NCBI GenBank assembly: GCA_016800925.1
Contig: JABCPU010000127.1
Location: forward strand, 62,001 to 126,000
Direction: 5' to 3'
Length of the DNA: 64,000 bases
Source of the DNA: Suillus spraguei
Lineage: Eukaryota > Basidiomycota > Agaricomycetes > Boletales > Suillaceae
A program made the translations under genes and the position numbers. Below the pieces are notes generated by a model that saw nothing but the letters and a program-made list of their open reading frames with translations, had not been told where the DNA came from and made no database searches. Below are positions 1 through 9,945 of the stretch, piece after piece; within the stretch, counting starts at the first letter, position 1; the number at the start of each line of letters is the position of its first letter.

Positions 1-538
1 CAGAAGAGGACAAGGTGAAAGTACAAGAAACGCGTTCTGAGTACTATCAAGGGTTCGGCCTCAAAGACAAGTCTAAGAGGTTCTACGAGAATAGAGACTA
101 AGGCTAAAGAGTGCTTAGACTTAGAGACGATTCAAGACGACTTAGGTTGGAGACCTAAGCGAAGGATATTCCAGGTAAAACCCAGTAAGATTAAAGTAGG
201 GAATCTACTACAAGTACACTGTGCTTATATAGGTATATATGCGTGCACAGACCAGGTAACCATGAGAATATAACTGCGTATCCTAAGGAAGGCATGTATC
301 ATACAAGCGTGTTGAGATGCATGAGTCAGAGATAAGGGCATGGGTTTAGTGTACGCGTATGCTAAACCGGTTGAGTCCGAGAACGGAGTCATGGGAAGTC
401 ATGACATCACATGATATGACATACTAGTTGAGTCATATGATGTCTGATGGAAGTGGAAGTGTCCGAGCGATAAGCTCTGTATCACGTGATATACAAAAGT
501 AGAAAGGAAAATGAATAGGGGCATGTACAACTGTAACA
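1..538 (+). repeat. LTR copy 1 (5' end outside the window)
   Basis: This is the truncated first member of a three-copy LTR family. Base 1 corresponds to about base 75 of the second copy (907-1531), so roughly 74 bases lie outside the window. It ends in TGTAACA at 532-538, the same end as the other two copies. A TATA-like stretch (tatataggtatatatg, about 226-241) sits where a retroelement promoter would be expected. The sequence after 538 is gene-like and shows no primer-binding site, so this is a solo LTR or the 3' LTR of an element to the left. The target duplication cannot be checked without the upstream flank. Confidence 0.8.
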
Positions 539-906
539 ATATCTCCCACTGTTCAAACTGTTACCTCCACCAAGTACAACACATCACATCACCCCACTCC
601 CTACTTGCATTTTCTTCTCTCTACTTGATAGTATGTGAGATTCCAGCTAGCACGGCCCTCCTGGATGCGCTCTCAGAAATAAAGAAGCATAGCCAGGTTA
701 TGCAACCCAATGATCTTCAGAATTTAAAAGATACATTTTCCTGCATGGACTGTTTACCAGAGCCAATGCAAGTGCTTATGACTTTGTTATGGCTTTGGGG
801 GAATTACTGTTCAGAGTTACATTCTTGGTCAGATACCAACAAGGGGCAGACTTGGTCGTGTGATTCCAAAGTGGGTGGTTGGTTGCTGACCCAGGGGAGG
901 GTAGAC

Positions 907-1531
907 TGTTATGAACTGGGGTGGCGTCACCAGCGACAGTGAAAAGACACGGACGGTCTGCTGGGAAGTTCTACAATGTCCAGAAGAGGACAAGGTGAAA
1001 GTACAAGGAACATGTTCCAATTACTATCAAGGGTTCGGCCTTAAAGACAAATCTAAAAGGTTCTACGAGAATAGAGACTAAGGCTAAGGAGTGCTTAGAC
1101 TTAGAGACAATTCAAGATGACTAAAGATTGGAGATCTTTAGTGAAGAGGAATCCAGGTAAAACCCAGTAAGATTAAAGTAAGGAATCTACTACAAGTACA
1201 CTGTGCTTATATAGGTACATATGTGCACACAGACCAGGTAACCATGGGAATGTAAGTGCGTATCCTAATGAGGAAGGCATATATCATACAAGCGTGTTGA
1301 AACGCATGAGTAAGAGATAAGAGCACACGTTTAGCATACACATATGCTAAACCGGCTGGATCTGAGAATGGAGTCGTGGAGAGTCATGACATCACATGAT
1401 ATGACGTATTGGTTGGGTCATGCAGTCATATGATGTCTGATGGAAGTGGAAGTGTCCGAGTGATAAGCTCCATATCACATGATATACAAGAATAGGAAGG
1501 AAAATGAATAGGGGCACGTACAACTGTAACA
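907..1531 (+). repeat. Solo LTR copy 2, with 5-bp target duplication
   Basis: 625 bp, beginning TGTTATGAACTGG and ending CAACTGTAACA, so the ends are TG...CA with the short inverted repeat TGTTA/TAACA. It is flanked by a perfect TAGAC duplication (902-906 and 1532-1536), so it inserted as a unit and is now a solo LTR. It lies in the reading frame of the tryptophan-repeat gene: codons before 906 and after 1536 join as V-D-W-L. A 5-bp duplication fits both Ty3 and Ty1 families, so I do not assign one. Confidence 0.93.
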
Positions 1532-1715
1532 TAGACTGGCTACTGACCTACCAGGGGAAAAGGTGGTTGGATACCGGGTATGGATGTGATTGGCTGAAGT
1601 CAAATGCCGGTCGAGATTAGCTCCAGACAGAGGCAGGGAAAGACTGGCAACAAACCAATGGGATTGATTGGTGGTTGGCGACCCAGGCCGGACGAGATTG
1701 GCTGCAGATAGAGGC

Positions 1716-2192
1716 TGTTACGAACTGGGGTGGCATCACCAGCGACAGTGAAAAGACACAGACGGTCTGCTGGGAAGTTCTACAATGTCCAAAAGAGGAC
1801 AAGGTGAAAGTACAAGGAACGCGTTCCGAGTACGATCAAGGGTCTGGCCTCAAGGATAAGTCCGAGAGGTTCTTTACGAGAATGGAGACTAAGGCTAAGG
1901 AGTGCTTAGACTTAGAAACAATTCAAGGACGACTTAGGTTGGAGACCTAAGCGAAGGAAGTTCCAGGTAAAACCCAGTAAGATTAAAGTAAAGAATCTGC
2001 TACAAGTACACTGTGCTTAAATAGGCCAATATGTGTGCACAGACCAAGTAACCATGAGAACGTAACTGCGTATCCTAATAAGGAAGGCATGTGTTGTACA
2101 GATGCGTTGAGCATATGAGTCAAAGTCATGTGACATGATATACAAGTAAGGAAACAGAGGGAAAATGAATAGGGGCACGTACAACTGTAACA
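1716..2192 (+). repeat. Solo LTR copy 3, internally deleted, with 5-bp target duplication
   Basis: 477 bp with the same termini (TGTTACGAACTGG ... CAACTGTAACA) as copy 2 but about 150 bp shorter through internal deletion near 2100-2140. It is flanked by a perfect GAGGC duplication (1711-1715 and 2193-2197). Like copy 2 it is inserted into the minisatellite-encoded repeats. All three copies have the same orientation. Confidence 0.93.
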
Positions 2193-3824
2193 GAGGCCAG
2201 GAAAGACTGGCTGCAGACAGAGGCCAGGAAATACTGGCTGAATTCCCTTAACTTGCTTAACTGGCTGCGGACAGCAGGTGGGCGAGACTGGTTGCAGACA
2301 GAGGCCAGGAAAGAAAAGACTGGCTGCAGACCAGTAAAAAGAGTTGGTTGTGGACCAGGACAGAGTGGATTCAGACAGAGACTGGGCGACATTGGCTGCA
2401 GACAGAGGCCGGGCGACATTGGCTACAGACATCACATGGGAAATACTGGCTGGAGACCAATGGACAGATAGATTGGTTGTGGACCCAGGCCGGGTCCAAT
2501 TGGCTGCAGACAAAGGCCGGGCAAGACTCGCAACAAACTGATGGGCGGAAATGGTGGTTGACGACCAAGGGTGGGCGAGATTGGATGCGGACAGAGGCCG
2601 GGCAAGACTGGCTGGAGACGGAGGCTGGGAAAAAGTGGCTACAGACCGATGGACAGGAACATTGGTTGTGGACTCAGGCCGGGCGAGATTGGCTGCGGAC
2701 AGAGGCCGGAAGAGATTGGCTGCAGACAGAGACCGGGCAAGATTGGTTACAGACTTATTGTGGGGAATACTGGCTGCAGACTGATAGCGGGCGGGCGGGC
2801 CTGGTTGACGACCCAGGACAGGAGTTCAACGCAACTGTCCCCCCGGCAATATTTGAAGATGCAGGGTGGGCAAGAGTGGCTGGTAACAGAGAGCGGGGAA
2901 GACTGGCTGAAAGCAAAGAGCGGAAAAGCCTGGTTGCAAACCGAGGATGGGCAAGACTGGCTGGAGGAGCAGGATGGGCAAGACTGGCTGGAGAAACAGG
3001 ATGGGCAAGACTGGCTGGTAACGGAGAGTGGGCAAGACTGGCTGAGAACGTGGGCTTCATTTGACTGGTTTGAATCCCAAGGTGGACGAGACTGGCTGCG
3101 GAAGGAGGATGGGCAAGAGTGGCTGGTAAAGAGTGGGGAAGACTGGCTGTATCAGTGCCTGTGTATAGATGGCACGGGCACCTGGCTGTCAACCCAGGAT
3201 GGTCGAGACTGGCTGCGGAAGAAGGGTGGACAAATGTGGCTGGGAGCGGACGGCTGGTTGGAAACCCAGGATGGACGAGACTGGCTGCAGACACCAGACG
3301 GACGAACATGGGGGTTGAACGACGTCTGGGTGACCATGGAAGAATTCTCAAATACTCTCAAGGCTATCAGAGAGTACATAATCTCTCCAGAATGGTCTTT
3401 GCATCCAGCTTTTCAAGCAATCCGGCAGTTCAATGCCTTGCCGGATTTCTTGATGTGTCCGGTATTTCTGGCACTAAGGCGGCGGTATCATTCTAGTACG
3501 GCCGCATTTCCAGACATGGAGATCATCCATGCTATGAAAACCTTTTCAGATTTCGCAGACGAAGCACAGGAACAAAGTCAATTGACTTCAGGTGCCCTCG
3601 ACTACGCATGTCGAAATTGGGCCGTTCATCTGTCGCCAACTCCGAAACCGTGGGATCAGAGACTCGTCCATGTGTTTGAGTCTTTCTGGCATCGCAATCT
3701 TCTCTCCTGGCTCGAACGGCAGTGGTGCTTGAAGGATTTGCCGTCTTGCCTCAATATTTTGTCCGAAGGCGAGAAACTTGCAAAGGTGCTTGTGTTCCCG
3801 ATGGTTTCCCAGGCTCACAACTGA

Positions 3825-4130
3825 CTTGCACTTATACTATAGGAACATCTCCTGTGAGATCCTGGGTCATCTCAGTAACTAGTCTGAAGCTGCTAGTTTT
3901 TATGTTACACGTGATGCTAACATTGTTTTATTATGGTACCTTGATAGCTTGCTGTTACGATGCTCGTGTATTTACAGTAGTACTGTATGATGTATAATTT
4001 ATTTTTGCCGTCTCCTCTAACTTGAAATAAACTGTAAACCCCACATTCTACAATCCCTGTATGATCATTGCACCTGGTATGGCGTGTTGACAAACGTGAC
4101 CATGGCATCCCAGCATACCAAATTAACAAC
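3825..4130. other. Intergenic, no gene seen
   Basis: AT-rich sequence between the end of the repeat gene and the convergent exon at 4135-4646. No recognisable coding, repeat or RNA feature was found. Confidence 0.6.
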
Positions 4131-4193
4131 TACTTGAGAACTGAGACATGAAGGTACAATGCTAGTGCTCGGGTAGATGCGTCTTCAATCTTT

Positions 4194-4646
4194 TTAGTAG
4201 TAGGCGGTGGCCTGCGGATAAGATCGATCGCCAAAACTTGTAAAAACAAATGACGGCGATGTTTTTCCCCCATTTGCAGTGGCGTACCGCAAAGGCTGCG
4301 CACGAGAGGATGTAAAAACCATCTTAGAGTATTGTTGGGTAGGTCGAGATTGATATACGAGCACGTGGATGATGCCCTTTCCTTCGGGCACCCTAACAAA
4401 CCATGAACCCCCAACAACATCCAACCATTGCTGAAGCACAGTCGGCACAAAGTATTGCAACAAGGTCACGTCGCGAGTACAGTGCACATCCGCACTGCGA
4501 AGTGTTGCTATATCTTCAATACCGTCATGGCCAAAGATGGCAAAGCCTTTTTTTGCTGGTGTAGACAATGAATACACAGAAATCAATGCTTTCGCATATG
4601 TCGAAGGGGATAGAGAGGAAGACTTAAACCCGTCCTGAACTAGCCT
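4194..4646 (-). CDS. Terminal exon of an unrecognised fungal gene
   Basis: An open frame of about 150 codons on the minus strand, probably opened by the acceptor ttttcag just upstream of 4646; no ATG begins it. The translation includes LLQYFVPTVLQQWLDVVGG and WFVRVPEGKGIIHVLVYQSR and ends at 4194. I do not recognise the family. It is supported as genuine sequence rather than chance because a diverged copy of its 3' part recurs at about 11955-12200, collinear with the same neighbouring zinc-finger relic. It may be the 3' exon of a degraded gene. Confidence 0.4.
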   Translation of the reverse strand, partial: RLVQDGFKSSSLSPSTYAKALISVYSLSTPAKKGFAIFGHDGIEDIATLRSADVHCTRDVTLLQYFVPTVLQQWLDVVGGSWFVRVPEGKGIIHVLVYQSRPTQQYSKMVFTSSRAQPLRYATANGGKTSPSFVFTSFGDRSYPQATAYY

Positions 4647-4829
4647 GAAAATTTCCCCCAAGCCACGAAATGCATATTAATATGGTCAACAGTGCTAGGA
4701 GAGGAACGGTATAGGTACATCACAAACACTATTTGCGTGTATCTACACCATCCCTACCACATCCATTTCCTTCAATGCCCAGACTTGAGAAAAACACATC
4801 AGCTTGTCACATTAAGGAGAGTATGAAAT

Positions 4830-5350
4830 GAAACACCGAAAAGGTGAACGACACGGTAACCAGGAATTCTCCTGTAACAGACAAACATCAAGATCTCTGA
4901 GCGTTGCCTCTATGCGATCTTACCCAAGAGTCCATGCTCGGCCTTCAAATGTCGACAAAGATCATATGCGCGAGTTAAGATGGGATCGCAGTGCGCTGAA
5001 GAACCAGAACGCGAAATTTCTAGAGGTGATAACAGTAGGTCCTCGACGTTGGCGTATGGACACAGTATGGTTTTTGACATTAGCATGGAATGCAGAGGGA
5101 GTAAGCATGTCCGGTGATGCGATCCATGCTCAAGTGCGCTGCCAAACATAACACGCTGGTTCGTTGTAGGGACGATCGAGGACGAGTCTGAAATGGCCGG
5201 TCTGGGTGAAAGTCTGCGCAAACATCTGACCCAGGTCTGTGTCTGTCACATATGACAGACAATAAGTATCAGCGCTCTGTGGTAGATGTGGTCAACTTGA
5301 GGATAGATGTTCGTGGGGAAGGATTGAGGCTTTGGAGGGCGATCAGAACA
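4830..5350 (-). pseudogene. C2H2 zinc-finger gene relic, copy 1
   Basis: Minus-strand reading gives a segment with MSKTILCPYANVEDLLL followed by LTRAYDLCRHLKAEHGLL, a Cys...His-x3-His arrangement typical of a C2H2 finger from an Agaricomycete family I recall but cannot name. No intact long frame exists and several shifts are needed. Related sequence recurs inverted at 22731-23110 (positions 22955-23100 match the complement of about 5020-5155) and collinearly at 12190-12760. It is best read as a member of a scattered family of decayed zinc-finger genes. Confidence 0.5.
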
Positions 5351-5538
5351 ACGACCGTAGAAAGTTAAAGCTTAGTTCAAAATATGTGGCGTTTGGCAAG
5401 CGTTTGGATAAACGTTCACACGGGAATACCCAAGTCGTTATAATAGATAAGCTTATTGGAAATTTGATGTTGATTTACATATTATTCCTAAATCTTGATT
5501 CTAGTCTCTTATTTTTCTTCGAACAAACGAAGATAAAT

Positions 5539-7599
5539 CTATGAATTGTTCTCTGTGATCGAGAAACCAACATCCACACTGGCCCTCATGCGATCCCCAT
5601 AGCGAATTGTCAACAAAATGATCCTAAAATTTTGAAGCTAAGTATCTTCGATAGTAATCAAAAAGATCCTCACCCTTGTCCAATGATCGCAAGGATAGCT
5701 GCGATGATATTCGTCCACGCAACGCCTATATTCTCGATAGATGGAATGATAAGGGAGGTGGCAGCAGATAGAATAAGTGACCGGATTGCTCTGGTAAGTA
5801 AAGTATTGAGTTTAACTTTGACAGCAGCACCATAACACGGAGACTGACGCGCTAGCGGCTGTGGTCTCTGCACTTCGAGAGCGCGCTACATCCACGTTGT
5901 AAGAGCCGATTGGATTGAACACGAAGTCGACCTGTAAAAAACAGCGAATCACTTCGCGCACATGGTGAGAGCTTGGCTGAGAACTTACGCCCATTCCATT
6001 CGTATAAAGACACAGTAAATTTAAGCAAAGACCGACCGGGCCCCCAACATATGTCGTGATCAGTCCTGATGCCCCAATAGACAACGGGACCATGACCAGC
6101 CCTCCGATCCACGTCGCTCTCAAGCGATCTTCTGGAAACCACACTCCTTTGCGCTTTTCCCGCCATTTTCTGACTACGATGTCCGATAGGCGGCCAGCAA
6201 CCGGTGCTCCAACTGTTAAAAATAGCGTCAATGAACGGTGATTTCCATGATGCGCACTTACTGAAGTTTCCCAGTCCGTTCGGGAGGAAACACGCCCCGA
6301 TGATGGCCTCGTTCGTGATACCATACCGAACGCCCTATGCCGCGATCAGGATAAGAGACAGGATAAGAGATAGAAGATGGCTGTCAACTCACAATAGTAT
6401 ACGCCAGCGGAACGAGGAGAACTGTATTATTTAAGTAAGAGTGTACTATACAGTGAATACAAACGCACCATAGTCAGTAAGAAGCATGAGAGTCGATGCA
6501 AGCATCTACATCCCACACAAAATTAAGTTTGTGACCAGTACGTAACGTACACCGTGAACACACTTACGACCGCAAATAGGTTTGGACTCCGAAGCAGCCA
6601 AAGACTACCAAGAGGATTAACCCATGTGACATGGATCCATCTCTTACGCGTTATCTTATCAATGCCCAATGTGCCAGGATGGCTCGTTTCAGGAAACGAA
6701 ACGTATATTAGAAGCAGTTCGAGCAAGCCCCATGCAGCGAGGGAATAGTGCAAATTGCGCCAGGACCAATATTGCGCCGCTGTACCTGTTCAAATACGAT
6801 AGATTCAGCAAGCTTAAACATCCAGAATATATTTACCTCCAAGAAGCGGGGCAACAGCAAACCCAAAAAGTGTAGCCTGAGAAAGTCACGTCAGTACCAA
6901 GCTGATAAGAACGTTCAACAGCAAGATTACTCACACCAAAAAATACACCAATAGCAGTCCCCCTCTCCTCCAATTTATAGATATCACCGATAACACCAGC
7001 ACCCAAGGGTAGTCCACCAGAACATCCAAACGTTTGCACGAATCGCCAGAACAACAAACTCTTCAGCGAGGCTGACATCGCGACACCACAGCTCCCGACG
7101 AATAAAAAGGGCACGCCCCACATATACATCGATCGGCGTCCATCTGCAGGACTTTGGTTAAGAATCGAAACTACGGTGAGTTCACGGCACGTTATGGATA
7201 CACGCACAGAAAGACGAATAAGCAGCCCAAACTAACGCTCCGACGGCACTCGCAAAGATCGACAGACTGACGGTCAAACTGAGAAATCGTTCAATCACAA
7301 AATATTATATATGATAAACCGACAACACTCACCTTACGACAGTATGTGTCGAGTCAAGATCTTTAGCTATTTGAGGGATGGAAGGCACGAACGTCGCTTG
7401 GACGAACACTGACCAACATTTATCAGTATCGTGCCTCCACATTAACAGTATACTGCAACTCCCAATACTCACTAGGCAACAAACCCGCAAAAGAGACGAG
7501 AAACACGATCCACCTCTTCTGGTCTGGCGCAAACCTGTCATAGATAGCTTCATCCGTGGTGGATGCCAGCAGAGGGGTGTCTTCTAGATCTGAAACCAT
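5539..7599 (-). CDS. MFS transporter, DHA1 (drug:H+ antiporter) type, copy 1
   Basis: A multi-exon gene from ATG at 7599 (MVSDLEDTPLLAST...) to TAG at 5539-5541. Visible segments in order: exon FVPSIPQIAKDL after an intron at about 7410-7460; a block with GDIYKLEERGTAIGVFFG, the conserved loop after TM4-5 of DHA1 transporters; FPETSHPGTLGIDK at the start of the central cytoplasmic loop; GAPVAGRLSDIVVRKWREKR (MFS A-like motif); WIGGLVMVPLSIGASG; FVFNPIGSYNVDV; and a C-terminus ending GFSITENNS. About 12 membrane segments are expected. I saw no stop or frameshift in the exons I read. It is probably a plasma-membrane exporter of small molecules; the substrate cannot be inferred. Two further copies lie at 15329-17380 and 51080-53144. 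Confidence 0.85.
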
Positions 7600-8432
7600 C
7601 GTGAATTACGAGCAAAAACTGGCCTAAAGCGCGGGAAAGATTGATATGCATGAATTTATATGCATGGCCAGCCGCTGTCAGTAGAAAATGAATATAAAAA
7701 AAGTCAGCCTGTAACGTCTGATGATCAAGATTTGAAATGCTACGGACCGGAAGAAGCAGTAGGGTGTAGTGTAGTACTCGTGTGGGATGCATTAGAATAG
7801 TAAAATCTGCCGCCCGAGATGGCAAAGAAGCCAGAGGTGGGATGCGGATGGCTTAGTGGATATGCCTCCAAGCCTGGGACTGCCTACCGCAATCGCTGGC
7901 CTTAGACGGAGAGTCGCAGGTTCGACGTTCAACTCCCGTACAACAACTATTTAGTGGTTATTGCGTGTCAGCTGGAGCCCCACATAATCACCTAATCTGG
8001 CAGTATGCGTAAATGCATTTCCTCCTGGAGAGTTAGCGCTCTTATTCGTGGTTCAACAAAACTCCACTATTGGCTGTCAGCTTGGGACCAGACGGTGTTG
8101 CCTCGCAGACTTTACCCTCTCAAAAAAAAAGAAGCTAGGAGTTTCTTCAGCACAGCCTGTCACGCTGAATAGCTTCCGATTCATACTATACAATAGTACG
8201 GCCGCCGCTGCGGCCATTTTGCGCGCTCAAATGTCTTAACAAGTGGGATCCCTAAGTAAATAAAAGCGGCAAAGTGCAGAAAATGAAATGTGGTCTATAC
8301 CTATCGATATGAAAGTAGCTGAAATGGATAATTTGTGAATCACATTTTGATTCAAGTCTTACCTATCAAAAAACACCCAAACCGTAACTCTACATCATAC
8401 CATCAACCTGAGGAAGGTTTGGTAAAACAATT
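7600..8432. other. Intergenic upstream of MFS copy 1
   Basis: This holds the promoter region of the MFS gene. A tRNA-like A-box/B-box pair at 7849-7930 does not fold as a tRNA (see rejected items). No coding sequence was recognised. Confidence 0.5.
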
Positions 8433-8527
8433 CAAAGAGTAAGGTTTTCACAACAGGACAACCAAAGGTGCTCAAGCCTCAGGATCGAACACTTTTGGTT
8501 GTCATGTTGTGAAAACATTGCTTTTTG
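8433..8527. repeat. Foldback hairpin with 38-bp arms
   Basis: Arms 8433-8470 and 8490-8527 are inverted repeats separated by 19 bases. The inner 27 bp (gttttcacaacaggacaacc... against its complement) have only two mismatches; the outer 11 bp are weaker. No target duplication is evident. It could be a small MITE remnant or a structured RNA. It lies in otherwise empty sequence. Confidence 0.75.
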
Positions 8528-8880
8528 TACTTAGATACACATTGCGTTGGCTGTCAACAGGAACGGCAAGGCTTAAGTAATACGTAGCCGATCGGAGATA
8601 GAAATTCAAGTGTATGCGTTTTGGCCTAGCGTTGTGCAAATGGCTGTAATCCAACCGCGGAGAAGAGCATCACCACACATGGTTCACAGTTGACCTGGTC
8701 TTTGAAGTTTCTGGAGCCTGAAATACCAGATCAAGCGTCAAAGAGTTCCAGGTGGGTATTTCTTGCGTCTTCCAATAACCCTCGTTCTGTTTCAGGACGA
8801 CGGAATTTATATAGAGCTACATCAGTGCAAGAACAGTAGTAGCGAGCCACCATACTCCGAAGTCAAAGTTGCAACTGTTA
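8528..8880. other. Intergenic, nothing recognised
   Basis: No feature could be supported here. Confidence 0.5.
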
Positions 8881-9945
8881 TGGTACAGATCTGAGAGATC
8901 TCTACTTCTACCGCTACAATATCTGACCATGTCCAAAATAGAAGAAAGGTCTTTGACTTGTGCAATAATATCATGATCTGACGCGATTCTCTTGTATTCT
9001 CCACCGCGCTAGTGCGCTAGCGAAAATGCGCCAAAATGTTGATCAAGACGAGCAGTCAATCATGGGCCGCCACCAACGCTCGACCGCTCAGTTCCGAATC
9101 AACCAACTCCTGTGCTTCAAAAAGCCTACCAGGCGACTCCCGTAATGGAGACCCGGGCGCAGATTAATATTCTTCCTCAATCTGCATGTTGTCAGTTAAA
9201 CATCAGGTAGCTCTTCCAAGCCAGATGGCCGCCGCTCCTCGAAGTCAGGAAGCTTGAGGAGATAGCAATTCTACGGACGAACAAGCAAGAATATCTGCAT
9301 GGTTGGCCGTTGCGACGGGAACTAAACAAGCTTGTACTTCGTAATGGTTAGCAGGTCGTGAAGCTTGTCGGCCTTGACTTCATATACCTCCTGGTCCTAA
9401 GCATGACTCCGTTTGACTGCTGTGATGAAAGGCAGATGCACTCTGCAGTTCGCGAAATGAGGTACGTTCAGGTTGTCAAGCAGAGCGAAATTTTCAGAAC
9501 AAGATCTACAGCCATGACATGTCAGAGCAAGGAGATTGACATCTGAATGACGTCTTTGGAAAAGATGCCACGATGTATTGTGGAGCGTTGTATGAAGTAA
9601 TATCGGCTGGCAGACAGCTACAACCTCCTGTGAGAGCCTCCAAAGCGCCTTTTGCTTCTCGCCATAAATGAGAGGTGGGTTGACGCCGAAGAGACCAAAT
9701 AACGGGTGTGCAATATCTTCCTGTTACGCGGTCACCCGCGCCGACACCCATTGGAGTTTCTTCCAGGCATCTCTCATCCCCGGACGGAAAGTGATGACGG
9801 CATGTGTATCTATGTCCGTTGCGTCTCCTTCAGTCTTAGCACGTTCATGCTCACCCTGGAAGACGACTGGTTGCAAGTCTGCGTCGTCACTCCAAAACTT
9901 GGTTTTTTAGGTGCTGTTCAGGTGGCCTCCGAGACTTGACATCTT
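8880..9945 (-). pseudogene. Relic of the C-terminal half of a WD40-TPR-HET gene
   Basis: Minus-strand sequence is collinear with the 3' half of the intact gene at 23189-27297. Example: ttctcttgtattctcc at 8990-9005 matches 23274-23289, and the translated piece CLPADITSYNAP matches CLPAHITSYTTP of the intact copy. Similarity runs from near the stop codon back to about the residues just after the HET domain (region around 9900). The reading frame is shattered by small indels, and the HET core, TPR and WD40 parts are missing. It is a truncated, decayed paralogue. Confidence 0.75.

Larger units (their letters stand above)
541..3824 (+). pseudogene. Tryptophan-rich 10-residue repeat protein, NLR-like C-terminus (broken)
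   Basis: The coding sequence is a long run of degenerate 10-residue units of the form G-x-D-W-L-x-T-x-x-G, encoded by an approximately 30-bp minisatellite (about 840-906, 1532-1715, 2193-3300). A non-repeat C-terminus of about 170 residues follows, including YACRNWAVHL and LLSWLERQWCLK. That region resembles the helical segment after the NACHT domain in fungal NLR-like (STAND) proteins; this is recalled, not searched. No NACHT or P-loop is visible. Two solo LTRs interrupt the repeats, and reading is continuous if each is removed with one target copy. Other damage: an in-frame TAG at 1618-1620 where a repeat Trp is expected, a frameshift near 2310 and another near 2795. The final frame ends at 3824. 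The true start is not identifiable. Confidence 0.75.

Noticed and set aside
511..942. A 143-codon gene starting at 511 inside the LTR
   Set aside because: The start lies in the LTR end and the frame runs into the next LTR. Only the middle belongs to the disrupted repeat gene.
7842..7935. tRNA candidate with a good A box (tggcttagtgg) and B box (ggttcgacgttc) at class II spacing
   Set aside because: Neither the T-stem nor the acceptor stem pairs when folded by hand, and no anticodon arm is convincing. At most it is a degenerate tRNA-derived fragment.
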